Source: Bacteroidales bacterium (GTDB lineage Bacteria > Bacteroidota > Bacteroidia > Bacteroidales > WRLA01). From it: DNA of 34,716 bases. This document shows, in pieces, positions 16,647 to 23,952 of this stretch; position 1 is the first letter of the stretch, and each line of letters opens with the position of its first letter. The translations under genes and the position numbers were made by a program. Location of the stretch: NCBI GenBank assembly GCA_031254805.1, contig JAIRTP010000125.1, forward strand, positions 1 through 34,716, given 5' to 3'. The notes under the pieces are model-generated. The model worked only from the letters and a program-made list of their open reading frames with translations, had not been told where the DNA came from and searched no databases.

Positions 16647-17399
16647 TTATCTGCCAGCTTCGTCAAGCCAATGCGTTTTAGACTTTATAATTTTCAATAT
16701 CAAATATATAACTGTGGTCGTAATACATGAAATTAAGAGATAATTCAATTCGATCGGCAATCTTTTTACAAGCTGCCCCACCACATAAAATAGCGAGAAA
16801 ATTATAAAAATAGCGGCTAATCCGTTTTTTTCTTTTTTTATGACCTTTTTCCAACTGAACGAATAACGAGGTTTTTTGAAAAGTGAGAATTTTGGAATGA
16901 ACGGGGGCGTTTTATCCGCCCATTCTAAATAAACATCGCCGAATTTCCGTCTTAAAAATTGCTCTTCGGCATACATGATCCTCTCGTAATAAACCCAATA
17001 AAAAAAGCAAAATGCAACGACAAACCATAAATCGGAAATTAGCAAAGCTATTCCAACCCACATAAAAAAATTACCCAGATATAGCGGATGACGAACCATC
17101 GAATAAATTCCCGTCGTATTCAATTCGCTAGCGACTTGCCCTTCGGCGGTATTTCGCCCGGAGGTATTCGCAGGCGTATGTCCCACGGTATAAATCCGGG
17201 TAAAAAATCCTACAAACGTAATCAACAAACAGAAAAGTTCATAATACAACGCATATTGAGGATATTTATCCCAAATAGTTCCCTGCCACGATTTGTAAGC
17301 ATGAAATAATAGCCCGACGACCAAAAATATCAAAGGAATAGACCCTCTATATCTGAATAATTTATTACCGCTCCGTTCGAGTTCCTCTTGTAATGCCAT
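16647..17399 (-). CDS. Isoprenylcysteine/phospholipid methyltransferase-like membrane protein
   Basis: A 250-residue integral membrane protein with about five hydrophobic segments (21-35, 50-70, 110-136, 193-212, 217-238). The core holds YSMVRHPLYLGNFFMWVG (99-116) and EEQFLRRKFGDVYLEW (145-160), the S-adenosylmethionine-binding signature shared by isoprenylcysteine carboxyl methyltransferases and bacterial phospholipid methyltransferases. GRNTAEGQVASELNTTG precedes it, as in the bacterial relatives. True prenylated substrates are not expected in bacteria, so the target is more likely a lipid or other membrane compound; this cannot be decided from sequence. It lies 85 bases after the M49-like gene, and 38 bases before yicC. 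Confidence 0.75.
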   Translation of the reverse strand: MALQEELERSGNKLFRYRGSIPLIFLVVGLLFHAYKSWQGTIWDKYPQYALYYELFCLLITFVGFFTRIYTVGHTPANTSGRNTAEGQVASELNTTGIYSMVRHPLYLGNFFMWVGIALLISDLWFVVAFCFFYWVYYERIMYAEEQFLRRKFGDVYLEWADKTPPFIPKFSLFKKPRYSFSWKKVIKKEKNGLAAIFIIFSLFYVVGQLVKRLPIELNYLLISCITTTVIYLILKIIKSKTHWLDEAGR

Positions 17400-17406
17400 A
17401 GATAAA

Positions 17407-17465
17407 GTTATGAGTTTATGGATTATGAATTATAAGGACAGATGATCGCGTTTATAACTCATAAC
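17407..17465. repeat. Ten-base inverted repeat upstream of the methyltransferase gene
   Basis: GTTATGAGTT (17407-17416) and AACTCATAAC (17456-17465) are exact reverse complements 39 bases apart, in the 85-base gap between two genes of the same strand. The wide loop argues against a terminator. It could be an operator or chance in an AT-rich gap. Confidence 0.3.
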
Positions 17466-17484
17466 CTGTTATTTACTATTAAAT

Positions 17485-19128
17485 TTATAATTCTAAAGAT
17501 TCTACTCCCTGTTCAAAGCGAATATCGCGCGGAATATTCGCATGATTGATTTTATCTAAATCAGCTTGTAGCGACGGACGTATTCTCCCGTTTATCTCAT
17601 TGTAGTTTTTAGCAAAGTCATATTTTCCTTCGCCTTCCACTTCGAGGATTAAAGCCGCCCATTCGCGTAACGCGCTTTTCGATTTTTCAAAATCAATAAG
17701 ATATTTTCCCTCTGCATTGCGCGCAAACGCGCCTTTATCTTCAAAGAGATTGTAAGCCATCATATTGGCTTGTCCATGCGCGCTGGATGCGCCAAAACGA
17801 ACCGAACGCAAGATCCCTGCAATGAACGTCGCATAAGCGTCTTCTACGGTGCAATTTGTAATTTCTCCTTTTTCAACCAAATATTCAACCATGAATAGCC
17901 CTAAAATATCCGCTTTTGCCTCTTCCCACGACATATATTGCTCTTTCAACGCTTCGCGAATATTGCCTTTGCCGTTGATGGTATTCTTAATGCCAAGACC
18001 GTGCGCTACTTCATGGAATGTTACATTTGAAAAGAATGCATCGAATTTGATATTTTTCAATTGTGATTGATCCATCATCAATTCTGCAATAGGCATCAAG
18101 ATCAGATCGAATTTAGCTTTCATGGAGTTTTTCAATTGTAAACGGCGCGCGCCTTTTTCAAGATGAACGCGTTCATCGTTGGGAAGGTTGATAGCAATTG
18201 TTTTACTACCCGAATTACAATCTCCGCCGTAATAAATCGCATCGTATACATTAAGGTCGGAATCCGATCCGGGAACTTCTTGTTTGAATTTCGAGTCGCA
18301 TGGCAAGGCTGTTTGAAGCGCGGGAAGCATTTTTGTGAATTTTGCCAAATCGGCGCTCCATTTTTCATCTTTCACTAAAACAAAAGATTCATAAGCGGTT
18401 TTGTAACCAAAAAGACGATCTTCATAATTTTCTATCGGGCCGACAACAAAATCGATACGACTCTCTTTCATATCCATCCAAGCCATGTCGCTCGCAAAAT
18501 AATCATCCGTTTGAAACGCTTTCACACGCAGTTGAAGATAGTTTTTCAAACCCGGATCTTCCGCCAATTCAATCGCTTTATTCATCAAGTCGATCACTTT
18601 GCTCAATTGTGCTTTGTAATAATCGTTATACCATACCGTTTTTAATTTACCTTGTTCGTCGCGAACAATAACAGTGTAGAGATTGTCTTTATCCGGATCG
18701 TCAAACGCTTCAAACTCTTCTACCGTCATATCGTGCGGATAAAAATTCGCTCCCATCAATTTTTCTTCGTAACCGGGAACAAAAGGTTTCATTCCGTCCA
18801 AACGATCCCAAGGGCCGTAATTGATCATGGCAAATTCTTTCATGTAAGGATCTTCGATTTTATCCAATAATGATTTATCGCCAAACGATTGCGTCCAAAA
18901 CAATTTATCCATAATCTTCGCTATATCAATTAAGACAGGAATCATCCGACGCTCTTTTTCTGATAAACCGGAAAAATCCGTCGTCAATTTTACCGAAGCA
19001 AATTCATCGACCTTCGCTTTCATTACATTTACTTTTTCATCTGTTTTTTGTTTTTGCTCTTTTTTTGCATTGTCGCAACTTGCGAAAGCAAACAACACCG
19101 CTAACATTAAAATTCCAACTTTTTTCAT
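17485..19128 (-). CDS. M49-like (dipeptidyl-peptidase III-type) zinc metallopeptidase, lipoprotein
   Basis: A 547-residue lipoprotein: the signal ends LFAFASC with the lipid-bearing Cys18. The metal site is visible as His372-Glu373-x-x-His376 (FHEVAHGLG) followed 26 residues later by WEEAKAD (Glu402/Glu403), the layout of M49 peptidases. Dipeptidyl peptidase III normally has a six-residue HExxGH; here it is the five-residue HExxH, a variant reported in some DPP III relatives. GGDCNSGSKTIAINLPNDE and the SVRFGASSAHG region near 440 also fit the family. It would act on short peptides in the periplasm or at the outer membrane, which suits a peptide-using anaerobe. Gene neighbours are unrelated housekeeping genes; it begins 21 bases after the alkyltransferase-like gene. 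Confidence 0.8.
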   Translation of the reverse strand: MKKVGILMLAVLFAFASCDNAKKEQKQKTDEKVNVMKAKVDEFASVKLTTDFSGLSEKERRMIPVLIDIAKIMDKLFWTQSFGDKSLLDKIEDPYMKEFAMINYGPWDRLDGMKPFVPGYEEKLMGANFYPHDMTVEEFEAFDDPDKDNLYTVIVRDEQGKLKTVWYNDYYKAQLSKVIDLMNKAIELAEDPGLKNYLQLRVKAFQTDDYFASDMAWMDMKESRIDFVVGPIENYEDRLFGYKTAYESFVLVKDEKWSADLAKFTKMLPALQTALPCDSKFKQEVPGSDSDLNVYDAIYYGGDCNSGSKTIAINLPNDERVHLEKGARRLQLKNSMKAKFDLILMPIAELMMDQSQLKNIKFDAFFSNVTFHEVAHGLGIKNTINGKGNIREALKEQYMSWEEAKADILGLFMVEYLVEKGEITNCTVEDAYATFIAGILRSVRFGASSAHGQANMMAYNLFEDKGAFARNAEGKYLIDFEKSKSALREWAALILEVEGEGKYDFAKNYNEINGRIRPSLQADLDKINHANIPRDIRFEQGVESLEL

Positions 19129-19149
19129 CTTCTCTTTTTATTAAAGTTT

Positions 19150-19515
19150 TTAATCTATTATATTATTCATTAAATCATCCGCCAATTTTTGCGGATCCCA
19201 AAAAAGTTTATCAAAATCGACCACTTGATTGTTTTCAGTCATGACGCCTTCATTTTTCAGGGCTTCTTCCATTGCCGAGGGCGTTTCAAAATGATATTTT
19301 CCGGTAAGTGCTCCGTTGCGATTGACAACGCGATGCGCAGGAACTTGCGGATACACTCCGTGCGTTTTATTCAAAGCCCAGCCGACCATGCGCGAGGAAT
19401 ATTTGGTACCCAAACATTTAGCAATGGCTCCATAAGAGGTAACGCGTCCGTAAGGAATAGAACGGGTTACTTCCCATACGCGCACAAAAAAATCCAAATT
19501 ATTCCGATTGTCCAC
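19150..19515 (-). CDS. Alkyltransferase-like (ATL) DNA-binding protein
   Basis: A 121-residue protein covering only the DNA-binding C-terminal domain of O6-alkylguanine methyltransferases: helix-turn-helix segment IPYGRVTSYGAIAKCLG (20-36), VGWALNKT, and the active-site motif. Instead of the alkyl-accepting Cys of PCHRV it reads PAHRV (59-63), so it cannot be a suicide methyltransferase. Such ATL proteins are known to bind alkylated guanine and hand it to nucleotide excision repair. The following NGALTGKYHF matches the family. It overlaps the 3' end of trmB by 17 bases, indicating coupled translation. Confidence 0.88.
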   Translation of the reverse strand: MDNRNNLDFFVRVWEVTRSIPYGRVTSYGAIAKCLGTKYSSRMVGWALNKTHGVYPQVPAHRVVNRNGALTGKYHFETPSAMEEALKNEGVMTENNQVVDFDKLFWDPQKLADDLMNNIID

Positions 19516-20194
19516 TTAATTGAAACTTTATATATTTTATCTTTTTATTCTCTTTGAGCCACATCTGCTCGTAAAATGTCTTGATGGAACGCACTTCATC
19601 GCCGATATTATCATTATTTTCAACACGATACAAGTCGTCGGTATTACAAATCAAATGATGTTTATTTTCGCCGATCACTTCTAATGTAAATTGATAAAAA
19701 GTGTCGTCGTCGGTTTTGAGATGAATACAATGATTCTGCGTTAATATTTTACGATAACGTTCTAAAAACATCGAATGCGTTAACCGTTTTCTGACGCGCG
19801 GCTTTTGAAGTTGCGGATCGGGAAAAGTGATCCAAATTTGTTCAATTTCCCGCGGAGCAAAATAATATTCAATATTTTCAATTTGTCCGCGTATAAAAGC
19901 TACATTGTTGATTTTTTCCGTAGAAACGGTTTTGGCGCCGCGCCACATACGCGCACTTTTTCTATCAATGCCAATATAATTGTATTGCGGAAACATCCGC
20001 GCTAATCCTACGGTATATTCCCCTTTACCGCATCCCAGTTCGATAATGACAGGCTTTTCATTTTTAAAAAAAGACCGGTTCCATTCTCCTTTCAAAGGGA
20101 AACAATTCTGCATTAGGGAATGATAATCAAGCTCAAAAAAGTAGTCAAACGTTTTTATTTCTGCAAATTGTTGTCGCTTTCTTTTCTTACCCAT
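19499..20194 (-). CDS. trmB: tRNA (guanine-N7)-methyltransferase
   Basis: Makes m7G46 in tRNA using S-adenosylmethionine. The 231-residue protein has the SAM motif IIELGCGKGEY (50-60), IGIDRKSARMW (74-84), NVAFIRGQIENI and the family signature WITFPDPQLQKPRVRKRL (121-138). Full length, beginning with the basic stretch MGKKRKRQQ. It begins 11 bases after the HU/SPOR gene and overlaps the alkyltransferase-like gene at its 3' end. Confidence 0.95.
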   Translation of the reverse strand: MGKKRKRQQFAEIKTFDYFFELDYHSLMQNCFPLKGEWNRSFFKNEKPVIIELGCGKGEYTVGLARMFPQYNYIGIDRKSARMWRGAKTVSTEKINNVAFIRGQIENIEYYFAPREIEQIWITFPDPQLQKPRVRKRLTHSMFLERYRKILTQNHCIHLKTDDDTFYQFTLEVIGENKHHLICNTDDLYRVENNDNIGDEVRSIKTFYEQMWLKENKKIKYIKFQLSGQSE

Positions 20195-20205
20195 AGCAAA
20201 ACAGA

Positions 20206-21291
20206 CTACATTTCAGATTTTCCCGTCAAAATCCATGCGTCGGATTGCATTTGATCTTGAACTTCCCTTAAGCATCGCGTAGCTTCTTTATAAGAGGTAT
20301 AATTTTGTAGCGAAACGCGACGATATTTGCTGTTTGGAATATCTAAAATCTCGGCCGCGCGATATCCCATCATATTTAATTTCTTGCAAAATTCTTCCGC
20401 CAATTCGGAAGTTCGGAAAGACCCCATGATGATATAAAATTTTCCAACTTGCGGTAAATTACTTCGAGCGTTATCGACGGCGGCTTCCTCTGCAATTTCC
20501 AGTTTGGCTATCTCGTCAAATACAACCGTTTCGGAAATATTATCGACGACGCTCTCTTCTTCTAAGATTTCACCTCCTGAGACGATTTCTTCCGCAACAT
20601 CATCAATGGATTCTTCCAATTCGATAATGACAGGCGAGGAGTCGGAAACGATATGATCCGAATCGGTTTTTTCGGTAACCGACGAAATATTTGCAACGCG
20701 AGATATTATTTTCGGATAAACAGAGCTTTTTAAATAATCCTGAACCGGATTGGTATAGAACGCAAAAGTTCCTAACGCTAAAATCAGAAATATGAAAATT
20801 GCCGCCGTTTGATAGCTTTTTAAAATCGGCTTCTGAGGCGTTTTTTTAACTTTGACCGGACGGAATTTTTCATTTTGTAATAACGGCATCATGAAAGAAT
20901 TCAAACCGTAATTTTCATCTTGGATATTGACGCCTTGATTGGGGTTAAACTTTAGCAATCCGTTTTGATAACTCAATACGCCAATATCTGTCAATGTCAC
21001 ATCGTCGCCTTTATATAGCTGAATAAGAATTTGTTCAACCGCATCGTCGATAATATCTAATGCAGATTCATAGCTGATATTTTTATCTAGAGCGATGGTA
21101 TGCGCCAACAAACCGTCGTTGTGCGTCAATCGAGCGTTAAAAATAAGATGTTTCGACGGCGGAATAAAAAGGTTTTGGTTGGCGTGGATCATCGCGCTCT
21201 TTTTACGGGTAATAAACCCGCCCAATGCAGGAATGACCACGCATTCATGATTATTTAACAGCTTGTATATATAGTATGATAAATCTATCAT
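20206..21291 (-). CDS. HU-domain membrane protein with SPOR domain
   Basis: A 361-residue protein of mixed architecture. Residues 1-60 (start MIDLSYYIYKLLNNHECVVIPALGGFI) and about 65-130 form the paired HU-like (CCDC81-type) domains seen in Bacteroidetes. One membrane segment follows (about 161-180). An acidic, low-complexity linker (about 210-275, rich in Glu, Ile, Val and Ser) leads to a C-terminal SPOR domain (about 282-358, from VGKFYIIMGSFRTSELAEEF). SPOR domains bind denuded peptidoglycan at division sites, so the C-terminus is expected in the periplasm and the HU-like part in the cytoplasm. Domain names are from memory. A link between chromosome or cytoplasmic DNA and the septal wall is an attractive but untested idea. 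It begins 9 bases after kdsB. Confidence 0.8.
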   Translation of the reverse strand: MIDLSYYIYKLLNNHECVVIPALGGFITRKKSAMIHANQNLFIPPSKHLIFNARLTHNDGLLAHTIALDKNISYESALDIIDDAVEQILIQLYKGDDVTLTDIGVLSYQNGLLKFNPNQGVNIQDENYGLNSFMMPLLQNEKFRPVKVKKTPQKPILKSYQTAAIFIFLILALGTFAFYTNPVQDYLKSSVYPKIISRVANISSVTEKTDSDHIVSDSSPVIIELEESIDDVAEEIVSGGEILEEESVVDNISETVVFDEIAKLEIAEEAAVDNARSNLPQVGKFYIIMGSFRTSELAEEFCKKLNMMGYRAAEILDIPNSKYRRVSLQNYTSYKEATRCLREVQDQMQSDAWILTGKSEM

Positions 21292-21300
21292 TATCAGTTA

Positions 21301-22062
21301 TTATTCATTTTCAAATAATTCAAAAGGAATATTTTTTATATCCTCTGGCGTATCAATTGCAAAGTTATTAAAATTTGTCGGCGTCACATAAATTTTTTGT
21401 CCATTTTCCAACCAACGAAGTTGCTCGAGCATCTCCATTTGTTCTAACGGCGACGAAGCCATCTTTGCCAACTTGAGAAGCGTTTTGACGCGATAACCGT
21501 AAATTCCGATATGTTTCCAAAGTGAAAATTTCTCCGCAACATTTTCATTTCTCATGTAAGGAATAGAAGCCCGGCTAAAATAAAGCGCGCATCTTTTCTT
21601 GTCAAAAATCACCTTGACGACATTTGGATCATTGAATTCTTCCTCTCTTTCAATAAGTTTTGCCAAAGTAACGATCTTGATCTTTCTCAGTAAAAAAGTA
21701 TTGGCTATATAATTAATTTGTTCCGGCCTGATAAAAGGTTCGTCGCCTTGTACGTTGATAACAATGTCGCGTCTTCCGATAATCATCTCATTCATCAACG
21801 TTTTTACAACTTCGGCGCAACGCTCTGTTCCGTTATTGTGGGTTTTGGAAGTCATCATCGCTTCTCCTCCAAAATATTTTACATGGTCGAAGATCTCTTT
21901 AGAATCGGTAGCGACAATAACTTTATCTGCTACAGATTTAGAAACCTGCTCGTATACGCGTCTGATCATCGATTTTCCATTGATATCGGCTAAGGGCTTG
22001 CCGGGAAAACGCGTCGAAGCATAGCGAGCGGGAATAATTGCAATGACATTTTTCTTATTCAT
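21301..22062 (-). CDS. kdsB: 3-deoxy-manno-octulosonate cytidylyltransferase
   Basis: Activates Kdo to CMP-Kdo for lipopolysaccharide core synthesis. From the ATG at 22062 it has 253 residues, the usual length, and begins MNKKNVIAIIPARYASTRFPGKPL, with the signature at 11-24. A longer open frame from 22101 would overlap the preceding kinase gene and is not preferred. Further motifs are VATDS, NGTERCAEV, VINVQGDEPFI and the C-terminal FAIDTPED. Its presence shows that the organism builds a Kdo-containing outer membrane. Confidence 0.96.
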   Translation of the reverse strand: MNKKNVIAIIPARYASTRFPGKPLADINGKSMIRRVYEQVSKSVADKVIVATDSKEIFDHVKYFGGEAMMTSKTHNNGTERCAEVVKTLMNEMIIGRRDIVINVQGDEPFIRPEQINYIANTFLLRKIKIVTLAKLIEREEEFNDPNVVKVIFDKKRCALYFSRASIPYMRNENVAEKFSLWKHIGIYGYRVKTLLKLAKMASSPLEQMEMLEQLRWLENGQKIYVTPTNFNNFAIDTPEDIKNIPFELFENE

Positions 22063-22075
22063 AATATTATTTTTT

Positions 22076-22690
22076 TTAGAATAATCCATGTAAATCTGCA
22101 TTCACCCTGTCAATGATAATTCCAAGATCTTCCGAACGCTCCATAAAATCTATCTCATCAACATCGATGATCAACAATTTTCCCAAATCATAACCTTCAA
22201 TCCATTTGTCGTATCGATCATTTAATGATTTCAAATAATCCAACCGTATCGCTTCTTCATATTCGCGCCCTCTGAGCTGAATTTGCCGTACCAAAGTAGG
22301 CACCGACGCTTTCAAATAGATCAACAAATCGGGCGCTTTTATAAATGAAGACATCAACTCGAACAATGCAACATAGTTTTCATAATCGCGCGTAGTCATT
22401 AAATTCATATCGTGCAAATTAGGAGCAAAAATACAAGCGTCTTCATAGATCGTTCTATCTTGAACGACTGTTTTTCCGCTATTACGAATATTGATGATCC
22501 GACGAAATCGCGTATTGAGAAAATAAATCTGCAAATTGAATGACCAACGTTGCATATCTTCGTAAAAACTATGAATATATGGATTGTCGTCCATGTTTTC
22601 ATAATGCGCTTCCCATCCGAAATGTTTAGCCAACAAACCCGCTAACGTAGTTTTTCCCGATCCGATATTTCCGGAAATAGCAATGTGCAT
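22076..22690 (-). CDS. Deoxynucleoside (dA/dG-type) kinase
   Basis: A 204-residue nucleoside-salvage kinase phosphorylating deoxynucleosides to the monophosphates. It has the P-loop GNIGSGKTT (7-15), the catalytic DRT (78-80) followed by IYEDACIFA, and the LID-type RGREYEE region near 136-142. These features match the deoxyadenosine/deoxyguanosine kinase group; which base it prefers cannot be read. It is the first gene of the long leftward run and has an excellent promoter 47 bases upstream. The next gene, kdsB, follows after 13 bases. Confidence 0.9.
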   Translation of the reverse strand: MHIAISGNIGSGKTTLAGLLAKHFGWEAHYENMDDNPYIHSFYEDMQRWSFNLQIYFLNTRFRRIINIRNSGKTVVQDRTIYEDACIFAPNLHDMNLMTTRDYENYVALFELMSSFIKAPDLLIYLKASVPTLVRQIQLRGREYEEAIRLDYLKSLNDRYDKWIEGYDLGKLLIIDVDEIDFMERSEDLGIIIDRVNADLHGLF

Positions 22691-22736
22691 ATTATCAATG
22701 TATTATCTTTGTTAAAAAGAAAGAAAAAAAACCTTT

Positions 22737-22766
22737 CAAAGGTAGAAAAATCTTTTAAGAAACAAA
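22737..22766 (-). promoter_or_regulatory. Promoter of the deoxynucleoside kinase operon
   Basis: On the minus strand TTTG (22766-22763), 18 bases, then TACCTTTG (22744-22737) is an exact Bacteroidetes -33/-7 promoter. The -7 element is part of a perfect 13-base palindrome, ACCTTT-C-AAAGGT (22731-22743). It probably drives much of the ten-gene run down to nadD. Confidence 0.65.
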
Positions 22767-23023
22767 GACGTTTTATTAAAAAAAGAGCTACAAAATGATT
22801 AAAAGTTGAAAGTAAAAGAGTTAGCAAATCTTTTTTTACGCTTCCTGCAATTGTCGTATTAAAACTTCTAAAAAATCGACTCAAAATTTAAAAAAAATAA
22901 ATATGATCGTTTTAGGGATGTTTGCGACAAAGTATGCAAGCTCCTCCTCTATTACTTTGCCTCTTTAAACCTTTATTTTCTATCTTTTCATCGGGAAAAT
23001 CCACTACTTTCGTCGATTTTACA

Positions 23024-23055
23024 TTGTCTATATAGCACGATTCAAGCTACTTTTG
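23024..23055 (+). promoter_or_regulatory. Candidate promoter of the efflux operon
   Basis: TTG (23024-23026), 21 bases, then TACTTTTG (23048-23055), an exact TAnnTTTG match. It would give a long leader of about 240 bases before the TetR gene. It is the only exact -7 match on the plus strand that I found in this gap. Confidence 0.35.
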
Positions 23056-23243
23056 TCGCGATTTTTAGATGTTGATTTTGGGAAAATAAGCGTGCCATTT
23101 TTCCGTCAAAAAACAGAATATTTTATACGCATTTTAATATTTGTTGAAAATCAATAAATTAAAATTTTATACTTTAACATTATTTAATAAAATAGTTTGT
23201 TTTTAACGATTGTTAAGCGTTTCTTTGGCTTGCTTTTTGATGG

Positions 23244-23267
23244 AAACGTTTTCTGTTAAAATCGTTT
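23244..23267 (+). promoter_or_regulatory. Inverted repeat, candidate TetR operator
   Basis: AAACGTTTT (23244-23252) and AAAATCGTTT (23258-23267) form an imperfect inverted repeat with one extra base, ending 31 bases before the regulator start codon. The position suits autoregulation by the TetR-type protein; binding is unproven. Confidence 0.25.
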
Positions 23268-23298
23268 TATTGTTTCATCGTTTAATTTAAATAAGAAA

Positions 23299-23937
23299 AT
23301 GACAGAAGATACAAATAACGGATTGGAAAAAAAAGAGATTCTCAAGAACATCTCAGAGATCTTTTTCCGTTATGGGATCAGGAGTTGCTCAATGGACGAC
23401 ATTGCGCGGCATCTTAAAATTTCTAAAAAAACGCTATATGGTTTTTTTGAAAATAAAAACGACGTTGTAGGTCATGTGATGCAGTATCGCAGAGGACTTG
23501 GCGACGAAATGGTTGATAAATTGGATTTTTCAAAGATTGAGCCGATTTATTTTACTTTTGATAAAATCGACTTGTTTATCAATAAATTCAACACTCAAAT
23601 ACCGAATAATTTTTATGATATCAAAAAATATCATCCCGATGTTTACAAGAAACATTTTAAGAAGACCGACGAACATAATTTGTGTACGGCGATACGTTTT
23701 TTGGATAAAGGAATAGCCGACGGCATTTTTAGGGATAATATTGATAAGGAGTTGACGATTCATATTATTTCTCGTCAGATCATGTCTCTGGCCGATCCGG
23801 ATGTTACCGGAGAAATAGAAACTCCTATAGAAAAGGTGATCATAACAATATTGGAATATTTTATTCGCTCCATCGCAACGCCAAAAGGCGTAGAACAGTT
23901 GGAAAGGGCGCTGAAAAAACGTGAATTAGGAAAATAA
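23299..23937 (+). CDS. TetR/AcrR-family transcriptional regulator
   Basis: A 212-residue regulator. The N-terminal DNA-binding domain has the family pattern IFFRYGIRSCSMDDIARHLKISKKTLYGFFENK (helix-turn-helix about 31-50). The C-terminal ligand-binding part (about 60-200) is helical without recognisable specificity. It is the first gene of an operon with the TolC-like channel (15-base gap), adaptor, RND pump and PII-like protein, so it very likely represses this efflux unit and responds to a substrate of the pump. Confidence 0.92.
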   Translation: MTEDTNNGLEKKEILKNISEIFFRYGIRSCSMDDIARHLKISKKTLYGFFENKNDVVGHVMQYRRGLGDEMVDKLDFSKIEPIYFTFDKIDLFINKFNTQIPNNFYDIKKYHPDVYKKHFKKTDEHNLCTAIRFLDKGIADGIFRDNIDKELTIHIISRQIMSLADPDVTGEIETPIEKVIITILEYFIRSIATPKGVEQLERALKKRELGK

Positions 23938-23952
23938 ATACAACTAATAAAA

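Larger units (their letters stand above)
22767..23298. other. Divergent intergenic region between the kinase operon and the efflux operon
   Basis: More than 500 AT-rich bases between outward-facing operons. It holds a plus-strand promoter candidate (23024-23055) and an inverted repeat close to the regulator start (23244-23267). I see no coding frame or RNA gene in it. Confidence 0.6.

Noticed and set aside
22767-23298. Small RNA or riboswitch in the long divergent gap
   Set aside because: No strong stem-loop with a T-run and no known aptamer pattern was seen; only promoter-like and operator-like elements.
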